Shown: positions 7,520-16,910, counted from the first letter of the stretch. The stretch is 64,000 nt of DNA from Agromyces italicus DSM 16388 (GCF_000421545.1 NZ_ATXF01000011.1:62001-126000); one strand, 5' to 3'. The notes: a model not told the origin generated them from the letters alone. Made by a program: numbers and translations.

Positions 7520-9916
7520 TCAGCACTCCCGCAGTGTGGCGACGTTGCCGTTGAGCACGCCGTTGGAACCGAGGAGGGTCACCTGGCTCGCACCGAGTCG
7601 CAGCAGTTCGTTCCTCGTGCCATCGGCGAGGCAGGTCGCCGGCGAGAGGACGAGCGGGGCCTTCACGCCGCCGGCGAACGCCGCACCGGCGAGGGCATCG
7701 GGGAAGTTCATGCCGTTGGCCACGAAGACGCGCCTGCTCGAGGAGAACGCGTCTTTGTTGATGGCGAGACCGGTGCCGAATCGGTCGCTGCCGGAAACAC
7801 GCTTCGTGTCGCTCGCATAACCCTTCAGTGCGTTGAGCACCGAATCGGAGATCATCGACTTGCCCCCGACCACGCGGATCTTGCTCGCGCCGAGACGCTT
7901 GACGAGCGCGTTGGTCGCCGAATCGAGCGACTTGCCCGGGGTCAGCACGACGGGCGAGCTGTAGCGGGCGCTCGCGGCGCTCGCACCGAGCGCGTCGGGG
8001 AAGTTCGCTCCCGACGCGACGTACACGGCCGTCGTCGCCGACGGGAACGCGTAGTCGACGACCTTGCGGCTGGTCGCGTAGCGGTCGGCGCCACCGAGTC
8101 GGGTGACCGGAGCGATCTTGCCGAATGCGCTTGCGGTCGAGGACGAGACCACGCCGGTGCCGCCGACGACGATGATCTTCTGCGGCTTCAGCCGCTTCAG
8201 TTCGGTCAGCAGCGCCGCCGGGGCCGAGCTCTTCGGCGTGAGGAGCAGCGGTCCGCCGCCCTTCGCCGCTGCCGGCGCGGCACCGAGCGCGTCGGCGAAT
8301 CCATCGCCGGCGGCCACGTACACGATGGGAGCGGTCGTGGGGAACGCCGCCTTCGAGATGGCGATCGCCGTGCTGTAACGGTCGGCACCGGCGAGTCGAT
8401 CGACCTTCGGCGTCGCCAGCACCGTCACGGTGCCGGTCGCTGCGCTCGACTTCGAGTACTTGCCGTAGCCGGCGACGATGCTCCATTTGTGCGCGCCGGC
8501 CGCAACGCCGGTCAGCGGAAGCGAGAAGCCGCCGCCGGTCTTGGTGAGCTTCGACGTCGACGTCGCCGTGGTCGAACCGTCCACGTACAGCGACACGACC
8601 GTGCCGCTCGGCGCCTGGGCGACCGAGCCCGCGAGCGATCCGCCTGCGAAGACGCGGTTGTAGCTCGGGGCGTTGACGGTCGGCGTGTTCACGGCCACCG
8701 AGAGCTGCCAGCCGGCGTTGTACTCGAGCACGTCCTGTCCGCGTGACGAGCTCATCGCGAAGAACGCGGCCAGCGGCTTCGTGGCGCAGGCGGTGTCACT
8801 CGCGTTCGAGCCCGAGGTGATGCCGACCGCGTAGTTGCCGACGAGCGCGGCGCCGCCGCTGTCGCCGGGGATGGCGCAGACGTTCGCGACCACGGAGTTG
8901 ACGGTGCGGCCGCCGACCTCGACGGTCTGGAAGCCCTGCACGGTACCGCAGGTCCAGCCGGTGGTACGACCTGACTTGCACAGCTTCGCCCCGACCACGC
9001 CCGGCGTCGCGCCGCGAACGGTGACGGGCGTACCTGCAGTCGGAGCGCCCTTGCCGCCGCCCCACGTCGAGACCGTGGGCTTCGGCGTCCAGCCGGCAGC
9101 GACGGCGACACGCGCGGAGTCGACGTTCGAGCCGTACTTGACGGTGCCAGGCACCCGCGAGCCGAGGTGGGTGCCGACGTCGGTCAGACTGTCGGCCGGC
9201 TTCGACTGGGTCAGCGCGTAGAGCGGCGTGCTGTCGGTCGATTGGCCGTCGAGGCAGTGGCCCGCCGTCGCGAACTGGTGCGCGCCGTTCGAGGTCGCGC
9301 GACCGTTGAAGCCGACCGAGCAGAGGCTGTAGCCGTCACTCTTGCCGTCGCCGTTGCGGTCACCGACGTCGTACGTCCATCCGGTGCCGCCGACCAGGTC
9401 TGCCGCAGCGGTGAACGTGACGTCGGAGAAGTCGGCGCCCATGCCCTCGATCGGCTCGAAGACGGCCGTCGCGCCGACGGCGGCGACGGCCTCGGCCTGG
9501 GCCTCGTCGTCGACGAGCACCGTGAGTTCAGTTCCCTCGAGCACGGCGTCGTCGGTGGGCACGCCGAGCGTCGAAAGGTAGTCGAGCACGTCGCCGGCGT
9601 CGACCGCGGCGTCGGACTGGGCGAGGTACTCGGACGGGGTGAGGCCCAGATCGCTCTCGAGGGCGGCGACGAGCTCGCTCGGCAGCGCACTGGCTGCGGA
9701 GAGGTAGTTCTCGGCCGCGTACTCGCCCATCTCGGGCGTCTCGGCGACGGGTGCGTCATCGACGACGAACCCGCTCCCGGCGGACACTTCGGAGACGCCG
9801 ACGGAACTCGGCGTGAGCGGCTCCGCAAGCGCCGCAGCAGGGGCGGCGATCGCGGTCAGACACACGCCGAAGGCCGTGACGACGGCCAAGAGTGTGCGAG
9901 AGGGGATTGTGGACAT
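7520..9916 (-). CDS. Secreted S1E protease with three CW_binding_2 repeats
   Basis: 798 aa exported protein. A Sec signal (about 1-32, cleavage near ALAEP) is followed by a propeptide-like region (about 40-160) and a streptogrisin/alpha-lytic-type serine protease domain (about 170-375) with His in FATAGHCLDG, Asp in GSNVDSARVAV and Ser in CAIPGDSGGA, plus paired cysteines. A Ig-like domain follows (about 390-480). Three cell-wall-binding type 2 repeats (each starting VxRLxGxDRYxT or similar) fill about 490-798. It probably anchors to the cell surface and degrades extracellular protein. ATG 9916 is preceded by AAAGG; an upstream in-frame start is less plausible. Confidence 0.9.
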   Translation of the reverse strand: MSTIPSRTLLAVVTAFGVCLTAIAAPAAALAEPLTPSSVGVSEVSAGSGFVVDDAPVAETPEMGEYAAENYLSAASALPSELVAALESDLGLTPSEYLAQSDAAVDAGDVLDYLSTLGVPTDDAVLEGTELTVLVDDEAQAEAVAAVGATAVFEPIEGMGADFSDVTFTAAADLVGGTGWTYDVGDRNGDGKSDGYSLCSVGFNGRATSNGAHQFATAGHCLDGQSTDSTPLYALTQSKPADSLTDVGTHLGSRVPGTVKYGSNVDSARVAVAAGWTPKPTVSTWGGGKGAPTAGTPVTVRGATPGVVGAKLCKSGRTTGWTCGTVQGFQTVEVGGRTVNSVVANVCAIPGDSGGAALVGNYAVGITSGSNASDTACATKPLAAFFAMSSSRGQDVLEYNAGWQLSVAVNTPTVNAPSYNRVFAGGSLAGSVAQAPSGTVVSLYVDGSTTATSTSKLTKTGGGFSLPLTGVAAGAHKWSIVAGYGKYSKSSAATGTVTVLATPKVDRLAGADRYSTAIAISKAAFPTTAPIVYVAAGDGFADALGAAPAAAKGGGPLLLTPKSSAPAALLTELKRLKPQKIIVVGGTGVVSSSTASAFGKIAPVTRLGGADRYATSRKVVDYAFPSATTAVYVASGANFPDALGASAASARYSSPVVLTPGKSLDSATNALVKRLGASKIRVVGGKSMISDSVLNALKGYASDTKRVSGSDRFGTGLAINKDAFSSSRRVFVANGMNFPDALAGAAFAGGVKAPLVLSPATCLADGTRNELLRLGASQVTLLGSNGVLNGNVATLREC

Positions 9917-10091
9917 CGAGCACCTTTCGATTCGGGTCGGCACTCAAACTAGCAACCACCTAGCACAGGTGCGCGCACATGACGTCGTCCGACCTCCACG
10001 GCCCCGCCCGGGCGGGTGCCGAAGCCGTTCAGGAGACGTGCGTCGAGGCGCATGCGCGAGAATGGGATGCCTCATCTCGAAAGGACCCGAA

Positions 10092-11393
10092 ATGCGCATC
10101 TCGGTGATCGGCTGCGGCTACCTCGGCGCCGTGCACGCCTCGGCGATGGCCGAACTCGGGCACCACGTCATCGGCATCGACGTCGACGAGGCGAAGATCG
10201 CCGAGCTCGCGGCCGCGCGGCCCCCGTTCTTCGAGCCGGGCCTCGCCGAGATCCTCCGCTCGGCGACGGCGACGGGGCGGCTGCGGTTCTCGACCGAGAT
10301 CGCCGACGCGGCCGAAGCCGAAGTGCACTTCCTCGCCGTCGGCACGCCGCAGGCTACGGGCAGCAACGCCGCGGATCTGCGCTTCGTCGACGCGGCCTTC
10401 GACGCCGTCGTGCCCCACCTCGCCGACGGTGCGCTCGTCGTCGGCAAGAGCACCGTACCCGTCGGCACGGCGTCACGGCTCGCAGCGCGGCTCGCCGACG
10501 CGGCGCCGCACGCCTCGCTCGCCTGGAACCCCGAGTTCCTCCGTGAGGGCTACGCCGTGCGCGACACGCTCGAGCCCGACCGGCTCGTGTACGGGGTCGG
10601 CGACGACCACGCGGCATCCGTGCTCGACCAGGTGTACCGCGCCGCGATCGAGGCGGGCACACCGCGTATCATCACCGACTATGCGACCGCCGAGCTCGTC
10701 AAGGTCGCCGCGAACGCCTTCCTGGCCACGAAGATCAGCTTCATCAACGCGATGAGCGAGATCGCGGATGCCTCGGGCGCCGATGTCACCGCGCTCGCCG
10801 ACGCCATCGGGCACGACGCCCGAATCGGCCGGCGCTTCCTCAACGCCGGGGTCGGGTTCGGCGGGGGATGCCTGCCGAAGGACATCCGCGCCTTCACCGC
10901 TCGCGCAGAAGAACTCGGCCGCGGCGAGGCGCTCGGATTCCTCCGCGAGGTCGACGCCATCAACCTGCGCCAACGGCAGCGTGCGGTCGACCTCGCCGTC
11001 GCCGCGCTCGACGGCAGTGCGCACCGCAAGCGCATCGCCGTGCTCGGCGTCACGTTCAAGCCCGAATCCGACGACGTGCGCGACTCGCCCGCGCTCGACG
11101 TCGCCGTGCAGCTCAAGGGCCTCGGCGCCGACGTCGTCGCGACCGACCCCGAGGGCATCGACAACGCGCGGGTCCGGCATCCCCAGCTCGACTACGTGAC
11201 CTCGACCGGCGAGGCACTGCGCGGCGCCGACCTCGTCGTACTCGTCACCGAGTGGCGCGAGTACCGCGCACTCGACCCGGTGGAGACCGCCCGCCTCGTC
11301 GCCGGACGTCGCATCATCGACGGGCGCAACGTGCTCGACGCCGCGGCCTGGCGGGCGGCGGGCTGGGAGTACCGGGGGATCGGGCGGCCCTAG
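10092..11393 (+). CDS. ugd: UDP-glucose 6-dehydrogenase
   Basis: 433 aa. Oxidises UDP-glucose to UDP-glucuronate with two NAD+, supplying acidic sugar for surface polymers. Seen: N-terminal Rossmann motif MRISVIGCGYLGAVHA, VGTP, STVPVGT, NPEFLREG, the catalytic cysteine in GFGGGCLPKD (near residue 263), and the C-terminal VLGVTFKPESDDVRDSPAL. AAAGGACCC precedes the ATG; the longer upstream frame is a shadow of the protease gene. A terminator hairpin follows 17 bp after the stop. It is separate from galE but may feed the same polysaccharide pathway (inference). Confidence 0.95.
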   Translation: MRISVIGCGYLGAVHASAMAELGHHVIGIDVDEAKIAELAAARPPFFEPGLAEILRSATATGRLRFSTEIADAAEAEVHFLAVGTPQATGSNAADLRFVDAAFDAVVPHLADGALVVGKSTVPVGTASRLAARLADAAPHASLAWNPEFLREGYAVRDTLEPDRLVYGVGDDHAASVLDQVYRAAIEAGTPRIITDYATAELVKVAANAFLATKISFINAMSEIADASGADVTALADAIGHDARIGRRFLNAGVGFGGGCLPKDIRAFTARAEELGRGEALGFLREVDAINLRQRQRAVDLAVAALDGSAHRKRIAVLGVTFKPESDDVRDSPALDVAVQLKGLGADVVATDPEGIDNARVRHPQLDYVTSTGEALRGADLVVLVTEWREYRALDPVETARLVAGRRIIDGRNVLDAAAWRAAGWEYRGIGRP

Positions 11394-11410
11394 GCTCCTG
11401 GAGAACGACG

Positions 11411-11436
11411 AAACCCCCTCCTCGCGGAGGGGGTTT
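11411..11436. terminator. Terminator shared by ugd and tRNA-Pro
   Basis: Perfect 10-bp stem AAACCCCCTC / GAGGGGGTTT with a 6-nt loop. It ends in T-runs on both strands, so it can terminate ugd on the plus strand and tRNA-Pro on the minus strand. Confidence 0.85.
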
Positions 11437-11442
11437 CTCACC

Positions 11443-11518
<76 letters not shown>

Positions 11519-11624
11519 GTGGCCCGTCAGGGCCTCCACAAGGATAGCCGATAATTCTGCTCGCGCTGACCAGTTCGGGCGCCGCCCGTCGCGCGGGATC
11601 CGCGCCGAGACATCCGATGCCCTA

Positions 11625-12593
11625 TTACTCGGCGGGAACCAGTGTGATGAGCGTCGCCTCGGGCGGGCACGCGAAGCGGACGGGCGCGAAGATCGAGGTG
11701 CCGAGACCGGCGGAGACGTTGAGGAACGCCGACCGCAGGCCGTGACGCCAGACGCTGAGCCCCTTCACCTGCCTGCGGGGGATGTCGCAGTTCGTGACCA
11801 GCGCACCGTACCCGGGCACGCAGACCTGGCCGCCGTGCGTGTGCCCGGCGAAGATCAGCTGGGCGCCGTGGTTCACGAAGGAGTTGAGCACGCGCTGATA
11901 CGGCGCGTGCGCGACGCCGATGGTCACGGTCGGCCGCGTCGTGCGCTGCGGGGTCTCGTCGAGCCAGCTCTCGTCGCCGAGCGGGTCGTCGGCGCGGAGC
12001 TCGTCGATCGCTCCGGCGATGAGGTCGAGTCGGTCGTAGCCCTTGTGAGGGTCGTCGACGCCGAAGAACTCGAAGTGCGTGCCGCGGAGGTCGAGGGCGG
12101 CGGCGGTGTTGTCGAGGTCCTGCCAGCCGAGCTGGGCGAAGAACCCGTGCAGCGCCTCGATGTCGAGCCGCTTCGCCGTTCGGCGGAGACGCGATGGGCC
12201 GGCGAAGTACGCGAACGGGTTCTTCGGGGTGGGTCCGAAGTAGTCGTTCGAGCCGTTGACGAAGACACCGGGGATGCCCGCGAACGGCTCGAATGCGCGG
12301 CGGATACCCTCGAGGCCGCGCTCATGGCCGAGGTTGTCGCCCGTGTCGACGATGAGGTCGGGCTCGAGCAGGGCGAGCTCGCGCACCCACTCCTGCTTGT
12401 CGCGCTGCCACGGCGCCATGTGCAGGTCGGAGAGGTGCAGGATGCGGATCGGCTCGGCGCCCGCCGGCAGCACCGGCACCTCGGCACGGCGAAGCGTCCA
12501 GCGGGTCCGCTCGACGAGCGAACCCCAGGCGAACGCGGCGACGCCCGCCGCGCCGATCGCCAGGGCGATCCGCGCGACGGGCGTCAGACGCAT
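11625..12593 (-). CDS. Membrane-anchored metallophosphoesterase (YkuE-like)
   Basis: 322 aa. One N-terminal helix (about 6-26) anchors a calcineurin-like phosphoesterase domain. Metal-ligand motifs: LHLSDLHMAPWQ, VDTGDNLG, GSNDY (position of the usual GNH(D/E)), GVAHAP, and FAGHTHGGQ. The GSND form in place of GNHD is a variant I associate with actinobacterial members, so activity is still likely. It follows the class A PBP gene directly; the PBP stop overlaps the alternative TTG start (12599), and the ATG at 12593 is preferred. Substrate unknown; the pairing hints at an envelope role. Confidence 0.88.
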   Translation of the reverse strand: MRLTPVARIALAIGAAGVAAFAWGSLVERTRWTLRRAEVPVLPAGAEPIRILHLSDLHMAPWQRDKQEWVRELALLEPDLIVDTGDNLGHERGLEGIRRAFEPFAGIPGVFVNGSNDYFGPTPKNPFAYFAGPSRLRRTAKRLDIEALHGFFAQLGWQDLDNTAAALDLRGTHFEFFGVDDPHKGYDRLDLIAGAIDELRADDPLGDESWLDETPQRTTRPTVTIGVAHAPYQRVLNSFVNHGAQLIFAGHTHGGQVCVPGYGALVTNCDIPRRQVKGLSVWRHGLRSAFLNVSAGLGTSIFAPVRFACPPEATLITLVPAE

Positions 12594-12595
12594 GC

Positions 12596-15220
12596 TCAAT
12601 CGTTGCCCGGACTGTTGCCGTCGGTGCCGGGCTTGCCATCGCCGTCGCCGCCGTCGCCGCCTCCGGTGTAGCGGCCGATGACGATCGTCACCTTCTGACC
12701 GGGCTTCGCATTCTCACCCGCGCCGGGCGACTGCGAGATGACGAGGCCGTTCTTGCTCTCGTCGTCCGTGTCTTCCTCCTCGCGGTCGACGCGGAACCCG
12801 GCTGCGCCGAGCGTCGCCTCGGCCACGTCGGCCTGCATGCCGGTCACGTCGGGTACGCCGCTCAGGTTGCCGCGGCTCGTCTTCAGCGAGATGATGGCGC
12901 CGCGACCGGCGGTGCCCGACGGGCTCTGGGCGCCGATCGTGCCCTTCGGCTGCGCCGCATCGACCTCGCCGTCCATGGTCCAGCCGAAGCCGGCCGCCTG
13001 GAGCGCCTTCTGGGCGGCTTCGGGCGAGAGACCGAGCACGTTCGGCACGGCGACCTGCGGCGCGTTCAGGTACGACGACTTCGGGTCGGGGAAGTCGCCG
13101 CCGCCGTACTTCGCATTCGCGACCGACATGATCCGCGGCCAGATGTTGTGGCGCAGGGTGGCCGCCTGCCCGGCGTCGAAATAGGTGTCACGCAGGTTGA
13201 CGTGCCCGGTCGCGTTGTACACGCCGACGACCGTCGCAACCTTCGTCGTCGCACCGCTCATCCAAGTGGCTTCGTTGTTGTCGCTTGTTCCGGTCTTGCC
13301 GATCATCGGGTACCACGGGTCGACGTACGGCGACGACGAGGTGCCGGTGCCCTCGCTCATCACCTTCTGCATCGCATAGGCGGTCGCCGCGGCGACCTCG
13401 GGGGTGAGGCCCTGGGTGCACTCCGACTTCGGCACCTCGCGCTCATCGCCGTTGCCGTCGGTGATGCGGTCGATCGCGATCGGCGTGCATGCCTTGCCCT
13501 GGTTCGCGATGCCCGCGAATGCCGTGGCCATCGAGATCGGGGCGATCTCGTTGGTGCCGAGGATCGTCGAGGGGAACTGGAGCAGCGGCGTGTTGTCGGC
13601 GCGGTGCACGCCGAGCGACTCGGCGGTCTTCGTGATGCCGCACAGGTCGATCTGCTTCGCCATCGCGATGAAGCCCGTGTTGTAAGAGTTCACGGTGTTC
13701 TGCACGGCCGTCCAGTAGCCGCCCTGCTCGCCGCCGTCGTTCTTGGGGTTCTCCCATTCGCCGTTGTCGGTCATGGTGCCCTGGCAGCTGTTCTTGAAGT
13801 CACCCCAGGCTTCGCGGCGGCGGGCGTCGACGCCCTCGTTGAGCGCGTGCCCCTCTTTCAGCCACTCGGCGAGGGTGAACACCTTGTAGGTCGAGCCGGG
13901 CTGGAAGCCGCTCGAGCCGCCGTAGTCGATGTCGGCGTTGTAGTTGACGGCGTCGTAGCCGTCGCCCGTGACCTCGGGGTCGACGTTGTAGGTCGTGTTC
14001 TGCGCCATCGCGAGGATGCGCCCCGTGTCGACCTGCACCGACACGGCCGAGCCGCCGACGTCGATGCCCTCGGCCGAGGCGGGAACATTGTCGTGCACCG
14101 CACTGTAGGCCTCGGCCTGCATGTCCATGTCGATCGTCGTGTAGATGTCGAGCCCGCCGCGCTCGAGCATGCGAGCGCCCTCGTTCTCCTCGGTCTCGGG
14201 GTTGTCCATCTTGTTCTTGATCTCCCACGTGACGTAGTCGCAGAAGTACGCGTACACCTTCGAGGCCTGGCAGCCGCTCGACGGTTCGGTGATCTTGGGA
14301 GCGACCGGCTCGGCGACGGCCGCGTCGTGCTCCTCTTGCGTGATCTTCTTCTCCTCGAGCATCTTGCCGAGGATGTAGTCGCGGCGCTCCTTGTTGCGCG
14401 CATACGGCACGGTCTCACCGTCGACGACCGTGGCCGCGCCGTTGAGCTCGTCGTCGGGGTAGTCGAGGCGGAACTCCTCAGGACTGTTCACGATCGCGAT
14501 GAGGCTCGCGGCCTGCGCGAGCGAGAGGTCCTTCGCGTTGGTGTGGAAGTAATACGAGGCGGCGGTCTGCACGCCGTAGATCTGGCCGCCGAAGCCCGCG
14601 ATGTTCAGGTAGCCGCCGAGGATCACATCCTTCGAGTACTCCTTCTCGACGCTGATCGCGTACCGCATCTCCTTGAGCTTGCGGTCGACCGAGGTCTCCG
14701 TGTGCTTGTTCCACGCCGCAATGCGCTCTTCATCGGTCGTCGCCTTCGACATGTCGTTCGCGACGAGCACGTTCTTGACGTACTGCTGCGTGATCGACGA
14801 CCCGCCCTGGGTGCCGCCGCCGGTCACCGTGGTCACCGCGCCACGCACGGTGCCCGCGATGTCGATGCCGCCGTGGTCGTAGAACCGCGGGTCCTCACCG
14901 GCGACCGCGGCGTCCTTCAGGTACTGCGAGATGTACTCGAACGCGACTTCTTCGCGGTTGTCGTCGTAGAAGTGGGCCATGGCCGAGGGCTTGCCGTCGG
15001 CCTTGACCGCGTAGATCGTCGACTTCTGCGCCAACTCGCCGATCTCGAGGTACCCGGGCAGGTTCTCGAACATCGTGATGCTGTTGTTGGCCGCCATGCC
15101 GGTCACGGCGAGGGCCGGGGTCACCGCGGCGGTCACGAGGACGCCGGCGAGAGCGCTCATGCCGACGAACCCGAGGATTCCGGTGCCGACGTCGCTCATC
15201 GTACGTTTTTGGGCAGACAT
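12596..15220 (-). CDS. Class A penicillin-binding protein with PASTA domains
   Basis: 874 aa bifunctional murein synthase (PonA-type). A membrane helix (about 12-42) is followed by a GT51 glycosyltransferase domain with the catalytic glutamate in GEDPRFYDHGG (Glu109), GGSSITQQYVKN and RKLKEMRYA. The transpeptidase domain has active serine in GSTYK (near 440), a NSYNTGF motif (SxN) and KTGTSD (near 641). Two C-terminal PASTA repeats (about 705-840) and a Gly/Asp-rich tail follow. The ATG at 15220 (MSAQKR) gives normal topology; the longer frame adds a basic non-homologous segment. It is divergent from the DUF4177 gene. Confidence 0.94.
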   Translation of the reverse strand: MSAQKRTMSDVGTGILGFVGMSALAGVLVTAAVTPALAVTGMAANNSITMFENLPGYLEIGELAQKSTIYAVKADGKPSAMAHFYDDNREEVAFEYISQYLKDAAVAGEDPRFYDHGGIDIAGTVRGAVTTVTGGGTQGGSSITQQYVKNVLVANDMSKATTDEERIAAWNKHTETSVDRKLKEMRYAISVEKEYSKDVILGGYLNIAGFGGQIYGVQTAASYYFHTNAKDLSLAQAASLIAIVNSPEEFRLDYPDDELNGAATVVDGETVPYARNKERRDYILGKMLEEKKITQEEHDAAVAEPVAPKITEPSSGCQASKVYAYFCDYVTWEIKNKMDNPETEENEGARMLERGGLDIYTTIDMDMQAEAYSAVHDNVPASAEGIDVGGSAVSVQVDTGRILAMAQNTTYNVDPEVTGDGYDAVNYNADIDYGGSSGFQPGSTYKVFTLAEWLKEGHALNEGVDARRREAWGDFKNSCQGTMTDNGEWENPKNDGGEQGGYWTAVQNTVNSYNTGFIAMAKQIDLCGITKTAESLGVHRADNTPLLQFPSTILGTNEIAPISMATAFAGIANQGKACTPIAIDRITDGNGDEREVPKSECTQGLTPEVAAATAYAMQKVMSEGTGTSSSPYVDPWYPMIGKTGTSDNNEATWMSGATTKVATVVGVYNATGHVNLRDTYFDAGQAATLRHNIWPRIMSVANAKYGGGDFPDPKSSYLNAPQVAVPNVLGLSPEAAQKALQAAGFGWTMDGEVDAAQPKGTIGAQSPSGTAGRGAIISLKTSRGNLSGVPDVTGMQADVAEATLGAAGFRVDREEEDTDDESKNGLVISQSPGAGENAKPGQKVTIVIGRYTGGGDGGDGDGKPGTDGNSPGND

Positions 15221-15348
15221 ATAGTGGAGCGTAACGGAGAAGGCTGGCAAATCCCGATATGTGCGCTGGGCGTCGCATCCGGAGGCGACACGCCGCGAAC
15301 CGCGATTCCGCACGCATCCTGCACGAGACATCCACCGAGGGAGCCCAC

Positions 15349-15582
15349 ATGCCGGCCTGGGAGTACATCACCACCCCGCTGCTCATCCACAACACCGCCG
15401 CGATCCTCAACAACTGGGGGTCCGAGGGCTGGGAGCTCGTGCAGATCGTGCAGGGCCCCGAGGGCGGCCTCGTCGCCTACCTGAAACGCCCCAAGGGCGG
15501 CGAGGACTCGGCGGCGGCGTCGGCCGGTGCCGCAGCGGCCGCGCAGGCCGCGAAGCAGTTCGAGGGCGAGGGTCGCGCCTGA
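15349..15582 (+). CDS. Small DUF4177-like protein
   Basis: 77 aa. The conserved N-terminal part MPAWEYITTPLL...NNWGSEGWELVQIV matches the DUF4177-type fold (WEY ... GxEGWELV), followed by an Ala-rich C-terminal tail. Function unknown. GAGGGAG upstream of the ATG gives a strong Shine-Dalgarno. The stop overlaps the ridA start (TGATG), so the two are cotranscribed and divergent from the PBP gene, a neighbour order I recall from other actinobacteria. Confidence 0.82.
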   Translation: MPAWEYITTPLLIHNTAAILNNWGSEGWELVQIVQGPEGGLVAYLKRPKGGEDSAAASAGAAAAAQAAKQFEGEGRA

Positions 15583-16052
15583 TGGCCGCGTTCGAAGCAC
15601 GGCTCGCCGAGCTCGGCATCGAGCTGCCCGACGTCGCGCCTCCCGTCGCAGCCTACGTGCCCGCCGTCGTCACCGGCCCGTACGTGCACACCTCGGGCCA
15701 GCTGCCGTTCACCGCGGGCGCGCTGCCGGCGACCGGCAAGGTCGGCGACGGCCACGGGCTCGTGCCGGCCGACGACGCGAAGGGTTACGCCCGCACCTGC
15801 GTGCTCAACGCCCTCGCCGCGGTGCGCGCCGAGATCGGATCGCTCGATCGTGTCACGCGCATCGTGAAGCTCGTCGGCTTCGTGGCCAGCGACCCGGGGT
15901 TCACCGGTCAGCCGGGGGTCATCAACGGGGCCTCCGAGGTGCTCGGCGAGATCTTCGGCGAGGCCGGTCGCCACGCGCGCTCGGCCGTCGGCGTCGCCGT
16001 GCTGCCGCTCGACTCGCCGGTCGAGCTCGAGCTCATCGTCGAGTTCGCCTGA
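15582..16052 (+). CDS. RidA family (YjgF/YER057c/UK114) protein
   Basis: 156 aa. RidA proteins deaminate reactive enamine/imine intermediates. The sequence shows YVPAVVTGPYVHTSGQLPF at the N-terminal beta hairpin, and central and C-terminal segments (NALAAVRAEIGSLD, ARSAVGVAVLPLDSPVELE) typical of the longer actinobacterial subgroup. This subgroup lacks the canonical RidA arginine in the form CxxxY-x-R, so imine deaminase activity is not certain. The start overlaps the DUF4177 gene stop. The gene is followed by a CTCCTCGGC-rich stretch and hairpin repeat A1. Confidence 0.85.
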   Translation: MAAFEARLAELGIELPDVAPPVAAYVPAVVTGPYVHTSGQLPFTAGALPATGKVGDGHGLVPADDAKGYARTCVLNALAAVRAEIGSLDRVTRIVKLVGFVASDPGFTGQPGVINGASEVLGEIFGEAGRHARSAVGVAVLPLDSPVELELIVEFA

Positions 16053-16101
16053 CCCTCGTACCTTCCTCCTCCTCCTCGGCCTCCTCCTCGGCCTCCTCCG
16101 G

Positions 16102-16177
16102 GTTTACAGGACATCGGCGCGTTTACAGGACGACCCTGCCCTGAAGTGTCCTGTAAACACGCTGATGTCCTGTCAAC
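16102..16177. repeat. Hairpin repeat A1 (double-box inverted repeat)
   Basis: Two 30-nt arms (16102-16131, 16148-16177) with three mismatches enclose a 16-nt loop. Each arm holds two copies of an 11-mer: GTTTACAGGAC at 16102 and 16121, and its complement at 16148 and (GTCCTGTCAAC) 16167. It lies between ridA and the short AbiEi-like gene, and A2 lies on the other side of that gene. There is no T-run and no coding. Confidence 0.9.
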
Positions 16178-16336
16178 TCGCGGCGGGGGCGGCGCGGGGG
16201 CGTGGCGGGGGCGCGGGCGCGGGGCGTTCGGCGCACGGCGGGGTGACTCGTCTTCGACAGCGTGCGAATCGGTGATCCTTCCCACACGGGAGGCCTCCCG
16301 CGTCGTCGAACGGTCCGGCCGCGGCATCCTCGAAGG

Positions 16337-16855
16337 ATGATGTCTGTCGAAGCCGCGCTCGGGCCGCTCAAGGCCGCCCACCGGCGAACGCTCCGCGAAG
16401 CCGGGGTGAGCGCGCTGCACGTGAAGCAGGCGGTCGCGGCGGGGCGCGTGCGCGCCATTCGCCGGGACTGGATCGCGGCGATCGACTGCAACCCCGCGCT
16501 CGAGCGCGCGTTGCAGGTCGGTGCGGCGCTCGGGTGCGTGTCTGCGGCGGCAGTGCACGGAATCTGGGAGTTCACCACCCCGGGGCTGCACGTGAGTGCG
16601 GGCCGACACGCGTCGCGGCTGGTGTTCGAGCCGCCCAGCTGGGCGCGAGATCGGCGACCGCTCCGTATCCAGTTCGACGGTTTCGGTCCGCACAGCGGGA
16701 GAGCACAGCGCACCAAAGACCTTCGCGAAGACGAGCGACTCGTGCGCCGCGGCTACATCGTCCTGCGGTACGGCTCTGACCAGGTCGAATACGACTGGCC
16801 GACGGTCGAGTCGACCGTGCTCAGCCTGATCGCGCAGGGTCGTCACCTCTGGTGA
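16337..16855 (+). CDS. Short AbiEi-like protein, probably internally deleted
   Basis: 172 aa. The N-terminal 100 residues resemble the winged-helix region of AbiEi-type (type IV antitoxin) proteins: TLREAGVSALHVKQAVAAG, then CVSAAAVHGI and LHVSAGRHASRL. The C-terminal 70 residues (FDGFGPHSG...DLREDERLVRRGYIVLRY) resemble the end of DUF559/Vsr-like nucleases. Compared with the 349-aa paralog at 45714, about 125 central residues are missing, including where the first nuclease acidic residue would be. It is therefore likely inactive as a nuclease. Start uncertain (ATG 16337 or 16340, GAAGG just upstream). Hairpin repeats A1 and A2 flank it on both sides. Confidence 0.65.
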   Translation: MMSVEAALGPLKAAHRRTLREAGVSALHVKQAVAAGRVRAIRRDWIAAIDCNPALERALQVGAALGCVSAAAVHGIWEFTTPGLHVSAGRHASRLVFEPPSWARDRRPLRIQFDGFGPHSGRAQRTKDLREDERLVRRGYIVLRYGSDQVEYDWPTVESTVLSLIAQGRHLW

Positions 16856-16872
16856 ACGCGGCTGCACGAGCG

Positions 16873-16910
16873 GGGATGCCTCGGCGGAATCGATTCCGCC
16901 GAGGCATCCC
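16873..16910. terminator. Perfect 38-bp palindrome after the AbiEi-like gene
   Basis: A fully self-complementary 38-mer centred on ATCGAT, with GGATGCC at one end and GGCATCC at the other. It begins 18 bp after the AbiEi-like stop and precedes repeat A2. It probably forms a terminator hairpin, but its perfection is unusual. Confidence 0.65.
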
